From assembly GCA_022496805.1 (NCBI GenBank), contig CM040102.1, positions 5,257,001-5,321,000 on the forward strand: a stretch of 64,000 bases of DNA. Direction: 5' to 3'. Positions 24,262-35,113 of the stretch are shown here, one piece after another. Source of the DNA: Pohlia nutans (lineage: Eukaryota > Streptophyta > Bryopsida > Bryales > Mniaceae). Both the position numbers and the translations under genes were made by a program. The notes under the pieces are model-generated. The model was not told the DNA's origin, searched no databases, and worked only from the letters and a program-made list of their open reading frames with translations. Numbering within the stretch: the first letter of the stretch is position 1; each line of letters starts with the position of its first letter.

Positions 24262-25024
24262 CATCCGTACGGTTGGATTCATCATATTTATTATTAATAT
24301 TTTTAAAGTAATTTTGCAAGGTTCTCTCATGAAATTCAATTAAAAATCCAAAATTAACACAATTTTTTTTTAAAATATTGTAATGAAATTAGAATGACAT
24401 GCACTATGAGATGGTATGGTTTCCATTATTTGATTCTACTTACTATGGGAAATCATATTTAAGGTCTTTCTTTTTTAACTAAGATTGAAACTTGACATTA
24501 ATCACTTTTGTAAACATTCAAAAATTCACATTATCTTATTTGGAAGATCCATACCGTACAAATGGTATTCAACTAGCACAAGAATGAAAAATAAATAAAA
24601 AATGGATGAAAAACATCCGGTACCTATAGAAATCGAGCTGCTGAAATTCATCCGGCGTCCAAAATCTGGACACCGGCGCGCTAAAGGGTTAATATAAAAA
24701 TAGGACAGTTATTTCCGGACAGAGGGAGTAAGTGATTTGGTTTAGTTGGGACTGCTGATAACACCCCTCTACCTATTTGGCAACCACTAATTAATTTCTA
24801 GTACCTGTACTTGAAATATGCATACCAGAATTCCCACAGCATTTGTGCTGCTGTTGGTTCTGACAAAATAGAACCTGATCTCCTGGAGTCCTTCAACTGA
24901 AATGGACACTAACAAGTCCTTGCCTGACTCAGTACCAAAAACAAATGGTCTTTCACACAAACCAAATGTACGTAACCACAAGTTTTAATTTTCCACCAAA
25001 ATCTAAGTGTAAGGAACTAAGAAC

Positions 25025-25254
25025 CACTACACCGATTATTGCCGTTACTGTGCGACACACTAACTATTTACTCAAAGTTATAACCTTTTACAGAAAGAAA
25101 ATATATTTTACCAATGTCAAAGATACTGGTACTATTAATGTAGTAAAAACGTTCATAAACTTATTTCGTAAAAATGTTCACCTTGCGTAAAAAGATGTAG
25201 CCTTTTTAAAACAATTAGTGTGTCTCACAATAATGTACAATAATTTATACATAT
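25025..25254. mobile_element. CACTA-type MITE, I family
   Basis: Left end CACTACACCGATTATTGCC followed by GTTACTGTG; right end is a diverged inverse (CACAATAATG-ACAATAATTTATAC). Related to 17468-17668. Confidence 0.5.
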
Positions 25255-25639
25255 TCAAATTCAACAAAGCATCATCATTTAATTAATTTTCATGTTCGGG
25301 ATACCCAAAGTTGCCCACTTAAAATGCTTATACATTGATTAAGAAAATGTAAACCACAAAAACATATAACGTTTCCTCGCTCATCTACGAATAAATTTTT
25401 GAATCTTCGTAACTTTTGCATATCAAGTCTAAAGAATGTATTCTTTGGTGCATCATGATCCACTTTCATTTGCTAACAGATCATGATGACTAGAATCTCT
25501 TCACTTGATAAAAAATAAAGTGAGTTTATTTCAGATTTGGTAAATTCAGTTTCAACATAAAAGAAGGTTTTTTTGAGCTAAGGAGGGGGGGGGCGGGGGG
25601 GATCAGCCTTCAAACAATGTGAACTTTCTAGCAACGAAA

Positions 25640-26475
25640 TGTAATTTTGCAATTATTACCAATATAAGTAAAGAAAACTATGCACATGACTACAGTATTT
25701 TGCAATCACTTTGATATCTCAAAAAAGTACGGAAAGGTCATCAGTAATAGCTCATTTGTCAACATGGGAAACCAATTTTTGGACTCTCTTGCAATTAGTT
25801 AGTAATTGTTTGAAGTTGTATTTATAGGTGTTGCTAAAACGCAATTCATTACTAATTTAAGTAAAGGAAACTATCTAGATGACTATGTTATTTTGCATTC
25901 ACTACTAATTTAGGTAAAGAAAACTGTCCACATGACTACGTTATTTTGCAATCACTTTGACGTCTCCAAAAAATATGGGAAGGTGATCAATTATAGCCCA
26001 ATGTGTCAGCCTGGGAAATCTAAAGCAAAGTTAAGCATACAAGGCATTTTCGTGCATCTGGAAAGTATGTGGACAGATAGAGCAAGTGCTAATCATGATT
26101 TTTGGACTCTCGTGCAATTAGTTACTAATTTTTGAGGTTGTTTTTATAGGTGTTACTAAAATGCAATTCATTACCAATATAAGTAAAAGAAACTGTGTCG
26201 ATGACTATGTTATATCGCAGTCATTACTAATTCCAGTAAAGAAAACTGTCCACATGACTACGATATTTTGCAATCACTTTGACATCTCAAAAAAGTATGG
26301 GAAGGTGATCAATAACGGCTTTTTTGTGAGCATGGGAAATCTGTAGCAAAGTTAAGCATACAAGGCAATTTCGTGCATCTGGATCGCAAGTGGAAAGATA
26401 GAGCAAGTGGAATCATGATTTTTGGACGCCCAACCCAATTACTTACTAATTTTTGAAGGTATATTTAGTAGTGTT
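25640..26475. repeat. Tandem array of diverged ~250-bp units
   Basis: Blocks ATTACCAATATAAGTAAA, CATGACTACG-TATTTTGCAATC, ACTTTGA-TCTC-AAAA, GGGAA and GGACTCTC-TGCAATTAGTTA recur three times in the same order with substitutions and local rearrangement. No stable open frame spans a unit. Confidence 0.75.
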
Positions 26476-26639
26476 TCTAGAATGGTGCCCTAAAATGACA
26501 TCCTATAATGTTTGCGCGCAGACATGGTAGTGTTGAATAGACAAGCTATTATGTAAGTGAAGATTATGGACCTACTCCTATTTTACAGCACTCACCCATT
26601 GAGCCAAGTCAGCCAACTAGTAGAAGACTTCAAAATCAT

Positions 26640-27003
26640 CTGATTGAAATATATGACTACTATTAGTCAGGTTATTTACTACATGACTTCATGTAGTCAC
26701 CCAAACCAACTCTATTACTACACTCAGACATACATAAACCATATACCCATACAATCCGACTACATTAGTATGACTACACATAGTAAGCACTCAGAGCATG
26801 ACTCTGGGAACCGGGCAGGAGAACATATGTCCCGTTCCCGTAGACGTTCCCACCCAGGTCCTCAAAAATATGACTACTTATATGACTAGTCCATGACTGG
26901 ACCCTCTTAGGACTGATTTTAGACTAAACCAATGACTGAGGTGACTACATAGTCATATGCGCTTAGTCACATCCGGTCACATTGGGCTGGTTTTCTTGTA
27001 GTG
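26640..27003. repeat. GACTA/TAGTC-rich region, possible CACTA transposon end
   Basis: GACTA or TAGTC occurs many times in both orientations and the segment stops at CTTGTAGTG, whose reverse is CACTACAAG, a common CACTA terminus. Clustered short subterminal repeats are typical of CACTA elements. The other end was not found. Confidence 0.4.
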
Positions 27004-27487
27004 AGAGACATATATAAATTTTTCATAGAAGTGTAAGAATAGAATCAACAACAAGGCTATTTTTCTCGCTTCTTGGAGTCAAACTCCAATGTCGTGGCAC
27101 AGTCACAGTGGTTTAAATCTAGAGTGACCACCTTCGATTGCATGCAGGGGACACTACTAAAGTGCAAAAAAAAGCCCTGATCAGCAATAACAAATAAATT
27201 TTGTTTTTCCGTTAATAGAGTGACATGAACACTGGCATGTTGTTTGTTATAGGAAAAATGAATAGAATCATCCATACATATAGATATGCTCATTCATAAA
27301 ATTATCTATTGTAAGGCACTTTCATCCAAACACTCACAAAATTTATAATAATTTTTTAGAAGATTTTGGCAATTTCATCTAAATTTTTGCCCATTTTTCC
27401 AAGGGTAAAAGGAGCCCCTAGCACTCCCAAAATCAGGTAAGATTCTTCTAAAAATTCTCCAAAAATTTAAAGGCTGCTCAGCAGCAC

Positions 27488-28222
27488 TGAACCCCTAACT
27501 GCCTGGCAGACCAAAAAATGGTTTATGAATGAAATCTCCTATTCAATTCCAACTGCTGTGTGGATGATTTCCATCCAATTCTTCATGTGAAGGGCTTTGC
27601 TTGGTGATGCCACCCCTTCAAGTTAAATTCAAATCATTCAAGCTATTTTTAGATTTTACATGGGGTTCCAACTACAAAAGAGTCGTAAAAACGGTTCACC
27701 GTGTAGTGTATTTTGAATTTTTTTGCTTGTTCTACTTAAACTAAATTTAGGCCATGAATATGAGTTCCATTGCATTTGAACTTATCTAACAAAATGAAGC
27801 TTGCCAAGTCTAGTTTCTACCCCACTTTGAATTTTTGGAAAATTTTGAAATTTGAGTTTTTTTATTGTAGTTGCAAGTTCGGTAGGTATCACCAAAGTGT
27901 AGCAAAATTTCTAAATTTAGATACACGGATGATTTTCATCAACTAAACTTTTCTTTGTTGTAATTTACACCTTAAGTAAAAAAATCGGAATTTTCTAGTA
28001 CATTTTGTAATTGATATGAATTTTCTTTACAATCACTTCATAAAATCACAATAATTTCAAATTTTCACCAAAAGTTTTGAAAAATTCATGGTTTGTAGTA
28101 AACATGTGACTTCATCTACTAAAAATATAAATTTGAATTCTTGTATTATTTTTAGTAGCAAAATTGAGTGTGAGAGATAAAGCATGATTCCATGGTCATA
28201 GGCCCAGGCATTTAGGGGTTAA
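27488..28222. repeat. TTAA element, 735 bp, decayed left end
   Basis: Begins TGAACCCCTAACTGCC (TTAA decayed to TGAA) and ends GGCATTTAGGGGTTAA. AT-rich interior without coding signal. Confidence 0.55.
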
Positions 28223-28243
28223 AGTGGCAATTTTGGGCCCTAA

Positions 28244-28630
28244 AGGCATCCTCAATCTTGCCTCGGCAAAGTGGCATGCCACCCGCATTTGGTGTGTCTG
28301 TTTTGGCAGCAAGATGGAAAAAAAAAAAATGCAGTTGAAGCGGCCCCAACCCTGTTGCGCTCTTGTATCCTCATCCTGCGCTCCTGCGCTCCTCGATTGA
28401 CGTACCCGCTAATCGTGCGCTCCTCGATTGCAGCTCCTGCGCCAGTTGACCTGCTGTAGCGTGGAGTTTCTAGCTCCGGGAAAGGAGATAAAAGTACCGG
28501 CTGATGAGGTTCATTTGGAGTGGCCGTGAACTTACTGCAGCCTTTGACGGCGGGATTGGGTCACGTAGGAGGCTCCACCCCGGGAAAGTGCCGTTGGCGG
28601 GCCTTCTTGCCGTGAAGATTGAGGATGCCC
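28244..28630. mobile_element. PIF/Harbinger-like MITE, TSD TAA
   Basis: Termini AGGCATCCTCAATCTT and AAGATTGAGGATGCCC are inverted repeats flanked by TAA on both sides (28241-28243, 28631-28633). The interior is markedly GC-rich compared with surroundings, with repeated GCGCTCCTG motifs. It ends about 810 bp before the RING gene start codon. Confidence 0.7.
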
Positions 28631-28649
28631 TAAGTTACTTACAAGAATC

Positions 28650-29442
28650 TCAAACTCAAGGTAAAAACTGTCAGATCAGGACTTCTCACCCTGAATCTGA
28701 CAGCACTTGTGCGAAGTAACTAAAAAATCAGGCTGCAGTAGCTGCTCATTATTACTGATCACCTCCAGACCTCGTACTACTACTCCCCAGCCTTCTTCAG
28801 GCTCCAGCCGTGGCGGCTCCTGTAGTTCTTTCACATCTCCCAACTTAACGTGTCTGTGCCATTACTAGGTTCTCAACTCAGCAAATCGTCTCTCCTTTCT
28901 GTGAATATCACTTCAACTAAGTAGGATATATATGGTGTCGTAGCTCATAAATGCCGAGTCTAGCTCTTACTCAGCATTTGTAAAGTTGAGGATTAAGTAG
29001 TGCTCACAATTGGATAGTTACCGAAGTAAGACCGAACGTAACAATCCCTTTGCATTACTATTTGAGTGACTGTCAAGATACATGGTGGTTCTTGTTCGAG
29101 TGAGCTCACCTGAACATTCAAAGTAAATAAGTGTAGAAGCTGCAATTATAATATCAAGTAGACTGGTAGAAATGCTGCACTTGTGTGACATTCTTGAGGG
29201 CTGGGGTCTTCGGTAGCAGTAGTAGCACAGCTTTGCCATTTTCAGTGAATCGGAGAGCTTCCAGTATTAATCGTTCTGCAAAGATGATCAACGAGCTATG
29301 TCATTTCTTCAGTGAAAGTGCAGGTTCTCGAAACTTCCATAGTCAGAGTTGATTGCACCAGTAAGTTGATTGAGCTGTAGAGTCTAATCGATCATATATC
29401 AGAAGGGAAATCTTCAAGAACTGGAAGAAACAGTTGGAAGCC
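28650..29442. promoter_or_regulatory. Upstream region of the RING-H2 gene
   Basis: No element or coding frame recognised. It should contain promoter and 5' UTR of the RING gene; I could not locate a reliable TATA box. Confidence 0.3.
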
Positions 29443-31942
29443 ATGATAGGAACACCCATCGCCTTTGGACTGACCATGATCGTTTGTTTCACTCTCTTCT
29501 ACTATTACTGGCGCATACGTCAACTCCGAGCCCGCCTTGTGGCTGCTCAAAATTCTCCAGCTCCAGACGACTTGAACCCAGTGAGTTTCCGAATCAAACT
29601 CTTCCCTGCAAGTGGTGGTCAATCCACTGATACAAATTTGGTCCTTTTTGTGTCGTCTGTGTTTGTGACTCGATCTAAAAGAAATTGAGACCATTTGAGT
29701 CACAAAAGGCAAGTCACGAAGTACAAAATTCCTAGTACTAGTAATCCTTTCAAGGTCATATTCAATATATTAAGACTGTTCACCCTCTCATTTTTATGTT
29801 CAACTAGAAGATGAACTGTTTTATCTCTTTACTTGTCTAGTATTTTTTTTATAAATAGGTAAGAACATCAACTTTTAGAATTTCATTATAGAATCACTAT
29901 TTGAGCATTATTATTTTTTGGTTCTAACTACGAGATTTTAAATGAATTTTTGAATAACTAGCATTCCGTCTCAAATGCTTTGAAATGTCTCAATATCACG
30001 AATAATTATGGCCTTTTTCCATTCAATTCATGTCAGAGAATCCTGTTTGATCGGCTTTCTTGTCGTCAGGTTGAATTTGGAATCGGGAAGAACGTCGTGG
30101 AGACGTTTCCAACCATCAAAGCATGTGACCTCAAGTGCACTGCTTCAGAAGACCTACAGTGAGTGCTTCCTTGCATGCTCTATCAGCGTTTTTTAGTGTT
30201 GTTGTAAACCGAGGTTAATCAATTAATTAATTAACCCAGGAATTTTTTTTAAAAATTGAGAGGTTACCTAGCTTGTGTAAAAGATATCTGAGCTATGCAC
30301 GGTCAATATTGAGTTTTGTGTCCTGGATAGTTACCTTCTTGACATGAAATCCAGGTGGTGTCCGTTTGTCACTGTCCTGGAGCGCTGTCCTTTAATTTGG
30401 GGGCGCCAACTGTAACATGACTTGCCAGATAGAATACCTGTTAGTACAGTACTCCTCAAGGTTAGAGGCACGCTCATTCACATTGTGAGCTGTTGATGGT
30501 AGAACTGTCAGTCGTTGGTGTCCTGTTTCATAGTTGAAAATGCCAAGAGCTCGTCGTAGTAATTAAGGGTCACGCCAAAACTAGTACTTAGGAAATGTGT
30601 CGTTTTTCACTTACTATAAATGAAAAAGGAATGAAACTACGCTAGGCACATGGGTTGCATCGATGCTGGTGAGTGGTTTTGGTCACAATAAGACAGAAAT
30701 CTAGGCACAATATTCTGTCACTGTTCACTGTTTCCACAAAGTGGGGAATGGAAAACGACAGTTCTACTACTAATGCAACTTCAGAAAGAAGCTCAAATGA
30801 AACTTGGAGAAGTATCTTACATACACTATCGGTCAATGGGTCACAAAGGTACGAAAATAAACATGTTAAGGTAGAGGTATCCATAGCCAATAAGTATCCC
30901 TACAACTAATCTGTAGACCTCTAAGAAATTGCGTTTCATAGACCCAAAAACCAACACAGTGTTGGGCAACACAGAGCAACTTTATGTTTGGAAATTGATA
31001 TTGTTATAGGTGAACCTATATATTAGTTTCAAAGAACTTTTCATTTCAATTTCTTTTATACTAAATTTCATTTTGAGAGAAAGAATTTGAAAAAATATAC
31101 TACTCCTCTTTCTCTATCAAAGACAGATATCTCACCTCATTTCATCAGTGAAACCTCAACATTTTCCATGCTAAAAACCTTATTTTAGTTCATCTTTTTT
31201 TTTGTTTTTCTAACGAAGAAGAGAATTTGGTGCAAGCAGGTGCCCAATCTGCCTCGTGGAGTACGAGGACTGGGAAGTTCTGCGGCAGCTGCCATTTTGC
31301 CACCACGTCTTTCACACTCTGTGTGTGGGTGCGTGGTTTGAGAAGCAAACCACTTGCCCGGTCTGCCGCATGAGCATGTCAAAGCTCACGGAATCGTTTG
31401 GAGATTTATTGGCTGCAGAGAGTACTACGCGAATAATGCATTGCAGAGGGAGTGATCAGGCTCCTCCCTCTTCAGATGTTACGGTAGAGGTGAGGCATCT
31501 CCCATTGCCCGCCCCGAATATTGAGAGCACTCTTACGTGCACATGCCCAGGCTCAGGGATATTAACCGAAGCACTAAAAACGGAGCAGCTGGAGGCTCTT
31601 CAGAGAAGGGGAGATTTCCATGTTGTAAGCATACCTCCTCAGCCTGAGAACCGGAGGCACAAAAGCTCAGCGAAGCCCATCAAAAGTCTCCCAGGCGACG
31701 CCGCACCTGAAACTCATCCCGTGCAGATTCTGGTTCAAAGTATCCAGATAAAAACACAAGAAAGCTCTCAAGAAACCCTTCAAGAAACCCTAGAGTTTGC
31801 CGCCACACAGCCGGACACTGATGATTCTCGGCGAAACTCTGGAGACGTCAGAGTTCCAGAGGATGTTCCAGAATTCTCATTTGAGTTTCAACCAATGTCC
31901 GGGGGGAACCCACCTTTAGTTTCAGATTACCAATCGAGTTGA
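29443..31942 (+). CDS. RING-H2 E3 ubiquitin ligase, ATL-like, 3 exons
   Basis: Exons 29443-29580, 30070-30158 and 31240-31942 splice in phase to about 309 residues. A single membrane segment (about 4-22) at the very N-terminus is followed by a basic stretch (WRIRQLRARL), then the short region with FPTIKACDL before the RING, as in the ATL family. The RING-H2 ligands are C77, C80, C96, H98, H101, C104, C115 and C118, spacing C-x2-C-x15-C-x-H-x2-H-x2-C-x10-C-x2-C, with the conserved W108 and a Pro after C115. ATL proteins are membrane-anchored E3 ligases that recruit E2 enzymes; substrates vary and cannot be inferred here. The C-terminal 190 residues are Ser/Pro/Glu-rich and low in recognisable features. 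ATL genes are often intronless, so the three-exon layout is atypical. The start ATG follows a GGAAGCC context; an upstream in-frame TTG was ignored. Confidence 0.9.
30595..30765. repeat. J-family repeat in RING gene intron 2
   Basis: Starts with GGAAATGTGTCGTTTTTCA and ends near GTGGGGAATGGAAAACGACA; CACTGTTTCCACAAAGTGGGG and GTGAGTGGTTTTGGTCACAA are shared with 58812-59032 in the GDSL gene. Its ends form an inverted repeat (GTCGTTTTTC and GAAAACGAC). Confidence 0.65.
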
Positions 31943-32234
31943 GTTAACCAAAAAGAAGGCCATCTAACCTCACTTTTTGCTCTACTTCTAACCTCTTTTT
32001 TGAGCTATACTTGGGTTGAATAGTGTCGTGTCGTAGCTTGTCCCCTTGTGGGCCATGGGCTTGGAGCTTTGGTAGGAGGTGTGGGAGTCATTGCGAGGTA
32101 TGGAGAATAATGACAGTGGCTTGCTTTAGATTGTCTCCCAACTCATCATGAACTAGTTTTTGGTCTATTTATATTTCAGGATGAGTTCAAGAGGAGTTTG
32201 CTAAAACTTTCCTCTTTGGGCTGACTATTCGGTT

Positions 32235-32285
32235 AACTCTAATGTCCAGAGGGAACCCACCTTTAGTTTCAGATTAGCCGATTGA
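32235..32285. repeat. Duplicated tail of the RING gene last exon
   Basis: The last coding bases of the RING gene (about 31893-31932) recur here as GAACCCACCTTTAGTTTCAG with the same flanks, about 345 bp downstream. The copy is too short to code for anything useful. The remaining bases 31943-33280 show no supported gene; a 87-codon minus frame at 32317-32580 has no recognisable domain. Confidence 0.7.
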
Positions 32286-33280
32286 AATTAAGAATTTCCT
32301 AATCGAGTTCAAAATCTTAGGATAAAAACTGATCATTTGAGGGGAACATTAGAAAATGTTCCCTATTTTTAAGGCCTAGCCGAGAGAATGCTCCAGAAAA
32401 CCGGTTGGTCCAGCTAAAAATTCTCCCCAGACTGGTTTCAACCAGTTGACGGTGGATTGCGATTGAACGGAAGTTCCCAAATTTGAAGTCCACGTCTGTT
32501 TGTGCACATACAGTTTCAGAATGTTCATATCTGGGAAGATCAAAACATGTGAAACATCCGCCATTACTGGAGCTCATCATTCCATTCTAGCTGTGGCTTC
32601 AACTGCCGATCAACAGCGCTGAGTCAGGGCAAGGAGTTACGTTGTAGCAAGCAAGAGATGTTTTCAGGTGTGGGAAAATTGTACAGTGGCACGTACCTTT
32701 CCTTCAAAAACATTATTGAAGGTCTTGTGGTCTTCACGATAAGGCAACCATAGGTAGATGGGATCATGCGGTTTTTGATGGCAACCAAATTAACTGATCG
32801 AGTATTCTGTAAGATGAGATCTGTTGCAGCTTTGCAACCCTACATTGTGCAGAAATCAATTGGAACTTGCTTCGTACTGAATTTGCGCGTACAATCTCCA
32901 GTCTGCCTCCTGGAGGGTAAAGGACTCTCAAACCGTTAGGGACCCAATCTCATAACCCTTGTTACCAACAACTCATCTATTCATACACTTAGTTGAACTT
33001 AATAGTGGTGTAAACATGACTTGACTAATGTCTCATTTTTGAATAGAAATGGGTTGTCGAATGTCACTAATAGAGGTCTACAACCTTGCACTTTGAACAA
33101 ATGCATAATAAGTTCATAAATTGATCACAAAATAGATTTGGCTCTTGTATCCGTAAATCTTTTCACAATTCTATAACTCTCCCGGAAAACACTCCCACAT
33201 ATGTAAAATTGCTTAAAGTATCCTCTTCCTTAAGTATATCAATGCTACCATCTTCAAGGTGATCACGCTTAATTAAATCA

Positions 33281-33767
33281 TTAACCTTTAAAGGACCAAA
33301 GATTCATAGTTTTAAAATGAAAAATTCAATCCAAGGTAATGGTCTGATATGGATGCCCCGATTACGCGTAACCATATGTGTGACTATGTGATTCATTTTA
33401 TGTGTGTCAGAAATTTCGTTTTTAACACAATGTATGCAACACCTACTATGCCATCTACAACACCATCTAATTTTTGTAAATTTTCAATACTTTTTCCTTG
33501 CCAAAAAGATTTTTTTCTAAAATCACACTAATTTAAGAGAGGGTGCCCATATTAGGCCATCACCCTCCATTCTATTGTGAAAAAATGTAATTTAGATAAG
33601 ACTAGATTTTATATCGCTAGAATGAGCGAAAAGCATTGCATGTGTTGATCAAAGGACAAATAAATTTGAATAAACGGAAACTAAGTTATCTACACAGGAA
33701 CTATTCAAAACTCCTATTTAAAAACTATGAAGCTGAATTTGGGGTTCTTGGTCCTTCAGGGGGTTAA
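33281..33767. repeat. A-family TTAA MITE split by an F element
   Basis: Begins TTAACCTTTAAAGGACCA and ends TTGGTCCTTCAGGGGGTTAA; the A-family interior resumes after the F insertion at 33334-33566. Confidence 0.75.
33334..33566. mobile_element. F-family MITE nested in an A element, TSD CCA
   Basis: Ends match the F consensus ATGGCCTGATATGGGTACC in inverted orientation. CCA lies on both sides (33331-33333, 33567-33569). Sister copies are at 38786-39019 and about 59996-60214. Confidence 0.7.
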
Positions 33768-33769
33768 AG

Positions 33770-34193
33770 TCACAGGACAGTGAGCATACACATGTGATCC
33801 ATCACCTTCACCACGAGGCCGATCTCTCTCAAGTGCATTACTACCACGAGTCCTCGCATCTCATCTCCTCGTTTAATTCTCCTCACCATATCCTTGCGCA
33901 AACCCTCTGTCACCAAATCCGTAGCAACATACCTGACTTGCCCAATTGGCAGCAACGTCAAGAGTTTGAGCCCTGAAGTCGATCCTGCATGCTTAGTCAC
34001 ATGAAATATTGCAGACCCGAAAGTCGCTGTTATCACAGCTACAACGAAGAAATGCTAGCGGATCCCTAGAACAGGCCGGAGTACACTCTAACCTCGTGAA
34101 TCTTACCACCTGGGGTTCCAACTAGTTTGAATGTATGACTGCATTCATCACCCAGAATTGCCACTTTAACTACTGCTGAGCATAGTTCTATTG
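33770..34193 (-). CDS. Hypothetical two-exon fragment, unrecognised
   Basis: Exons 34193-34110 and 34038-33770 can be spliced in phase through a 71-bp GT-AG intron, giving about 117 residues that read like protein: KVAILGDECSHTFKLVG, then KLLTLLPIGQVRYVATDL, then a basic stretch RKDMVRRIKRGDEMRGL. No family is recognised, no start codon is visible upstream, and the stop at 33770 lies 3 bp from the end of an A-family MITE, so the 3' part may have been cut off. It could be a gene remnant or a chance pair of frames. Confidence 0.3.
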
Positions 34194-34763
34194 CTACAAT
34201 TCGTCAAAGTTTTACATGTTCTTGTTAGCAAATGAACCTGGATTTTCTGATGCTGCATATGCATATGCATGAAGATTCAAAATTTTACAAGTAGATGAAC
34301 GAGCATTACAAAGAGAAGGCGTCGCTTTTCACTCGATAGGTGAGTTAGACAGTGCCACTTAGCACGATTTGTTGCATAGGACAAGTGTGTACAGTGAACT
34401 TTGACATTGTTCTGAGTGAGAAGCAACGCCTTTGCTAGTAGTGAAGGAAACATGGGTTTTCATGATTTACATTTTCTTAATCAATGTATACCCATTCACC
34501 AAGGTCTCATATGCAATTCCCTATGTGATTTTCCTGCGAGTCTCACTTTCCTATTGAGTCTTAAAGCTGCTTATTCACCAGTTTAATGTTGACTCACCTG
34601 CTTGTAAAAGGAAAGTTTACCAAGTGTCAACTCTTGAGGCTTGGCGGGAAAAGTGAGACTAATTAAAGGGAAACGCACACAGGGAAACCATTATGAGCTC
34701 CCTATGATTGTCTTAGATTTTAAGCTAGTGGACAATTTAGGATGTCTCTAACTTACAAGTTGT

Positions 34764-35051
34764 TTAACCCCTAAAGGATGATGATGGTTTGAGTATAGAC
34801 CGAAGCTGGAGCGTATTTTCAGGGTGTGGGGTATACCGGACCCGTTTGCTACTGCTGTAGAAGTGTTGGAGGAGCGCTGATTTTTTAGTGTAACCTTGAT
34901 GCAGTCTTGAAGAGGGTTTCCAAGTTGCGATGAAACTCTAAGATCTGATGCGTGTAAGAAAAAATGGGGAGTGTGAGAAGTAGAGTCAGTACACATAACC
35001 TGTATTGCAAACCGTAGGCCATTTTGGCTTGAGCAATCCTAAAGGGGTTAA
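34764..35051. repeat. TTAA element directly upstream of the TMKL1-like gene
   Basis: 288 bp bounded by TTAACCCCTAAAGGAT and ATCCTAAAGGGGTTAA, a 16-bp nearly perfect inverted repeat with TTAA edges. Its right end is 62 bp upstream of the start codon at 35114, so it likely overlaps promoter or 5' UTR. Bases 34194-34763 hold no feature I can support. Confidence 0.65.
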
Positions 35052-35113
35052 CTGATGATGCTGTGTTGGCAAGTGTGCAGGATATCACTTTAGAGGAGAG
35101 GTTTGAGGGCAAT

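Larger units (their letters stand above)
23394..24692. repeat. B-family TTAA element with two insertions inside
   Basis: Outer TTAA motifs at 23394-23397 and 24689-24692. The sequence is a reverse-orientation B copy interrupted near its left end by the C element (23402-23989) and further in by a CACTA MITE (24100-24261). Removing both restores a continuous match to 16770-17320. Confidence 0.88.
23094..24728. mobile_element. Old Stowaway MITE hosting nested insertions
   Basis: Left end CTCCCTTTGTCTTGAAATAA and right end, in reverse, CTCCCTCTGTCCGGAAATAA are flanked by TA on each side. The outer Stowaway is diverged and was split by the B element at 23394-24692, which in turn carries C and CACTA insertions. 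Confidence 0.75.

Noticed and set aside
25640..26475. CRISPR-like or regular spaced repeat array
   Set aside because: Units are ~250 bp, diverged and without constant spacers; the host is a plant nucleus.
32317..32580. 87-codon minus frame starting with ATG
   Set aside because: No recognised motif, no splice partners, and composition like neighbouring non-coding DNA.
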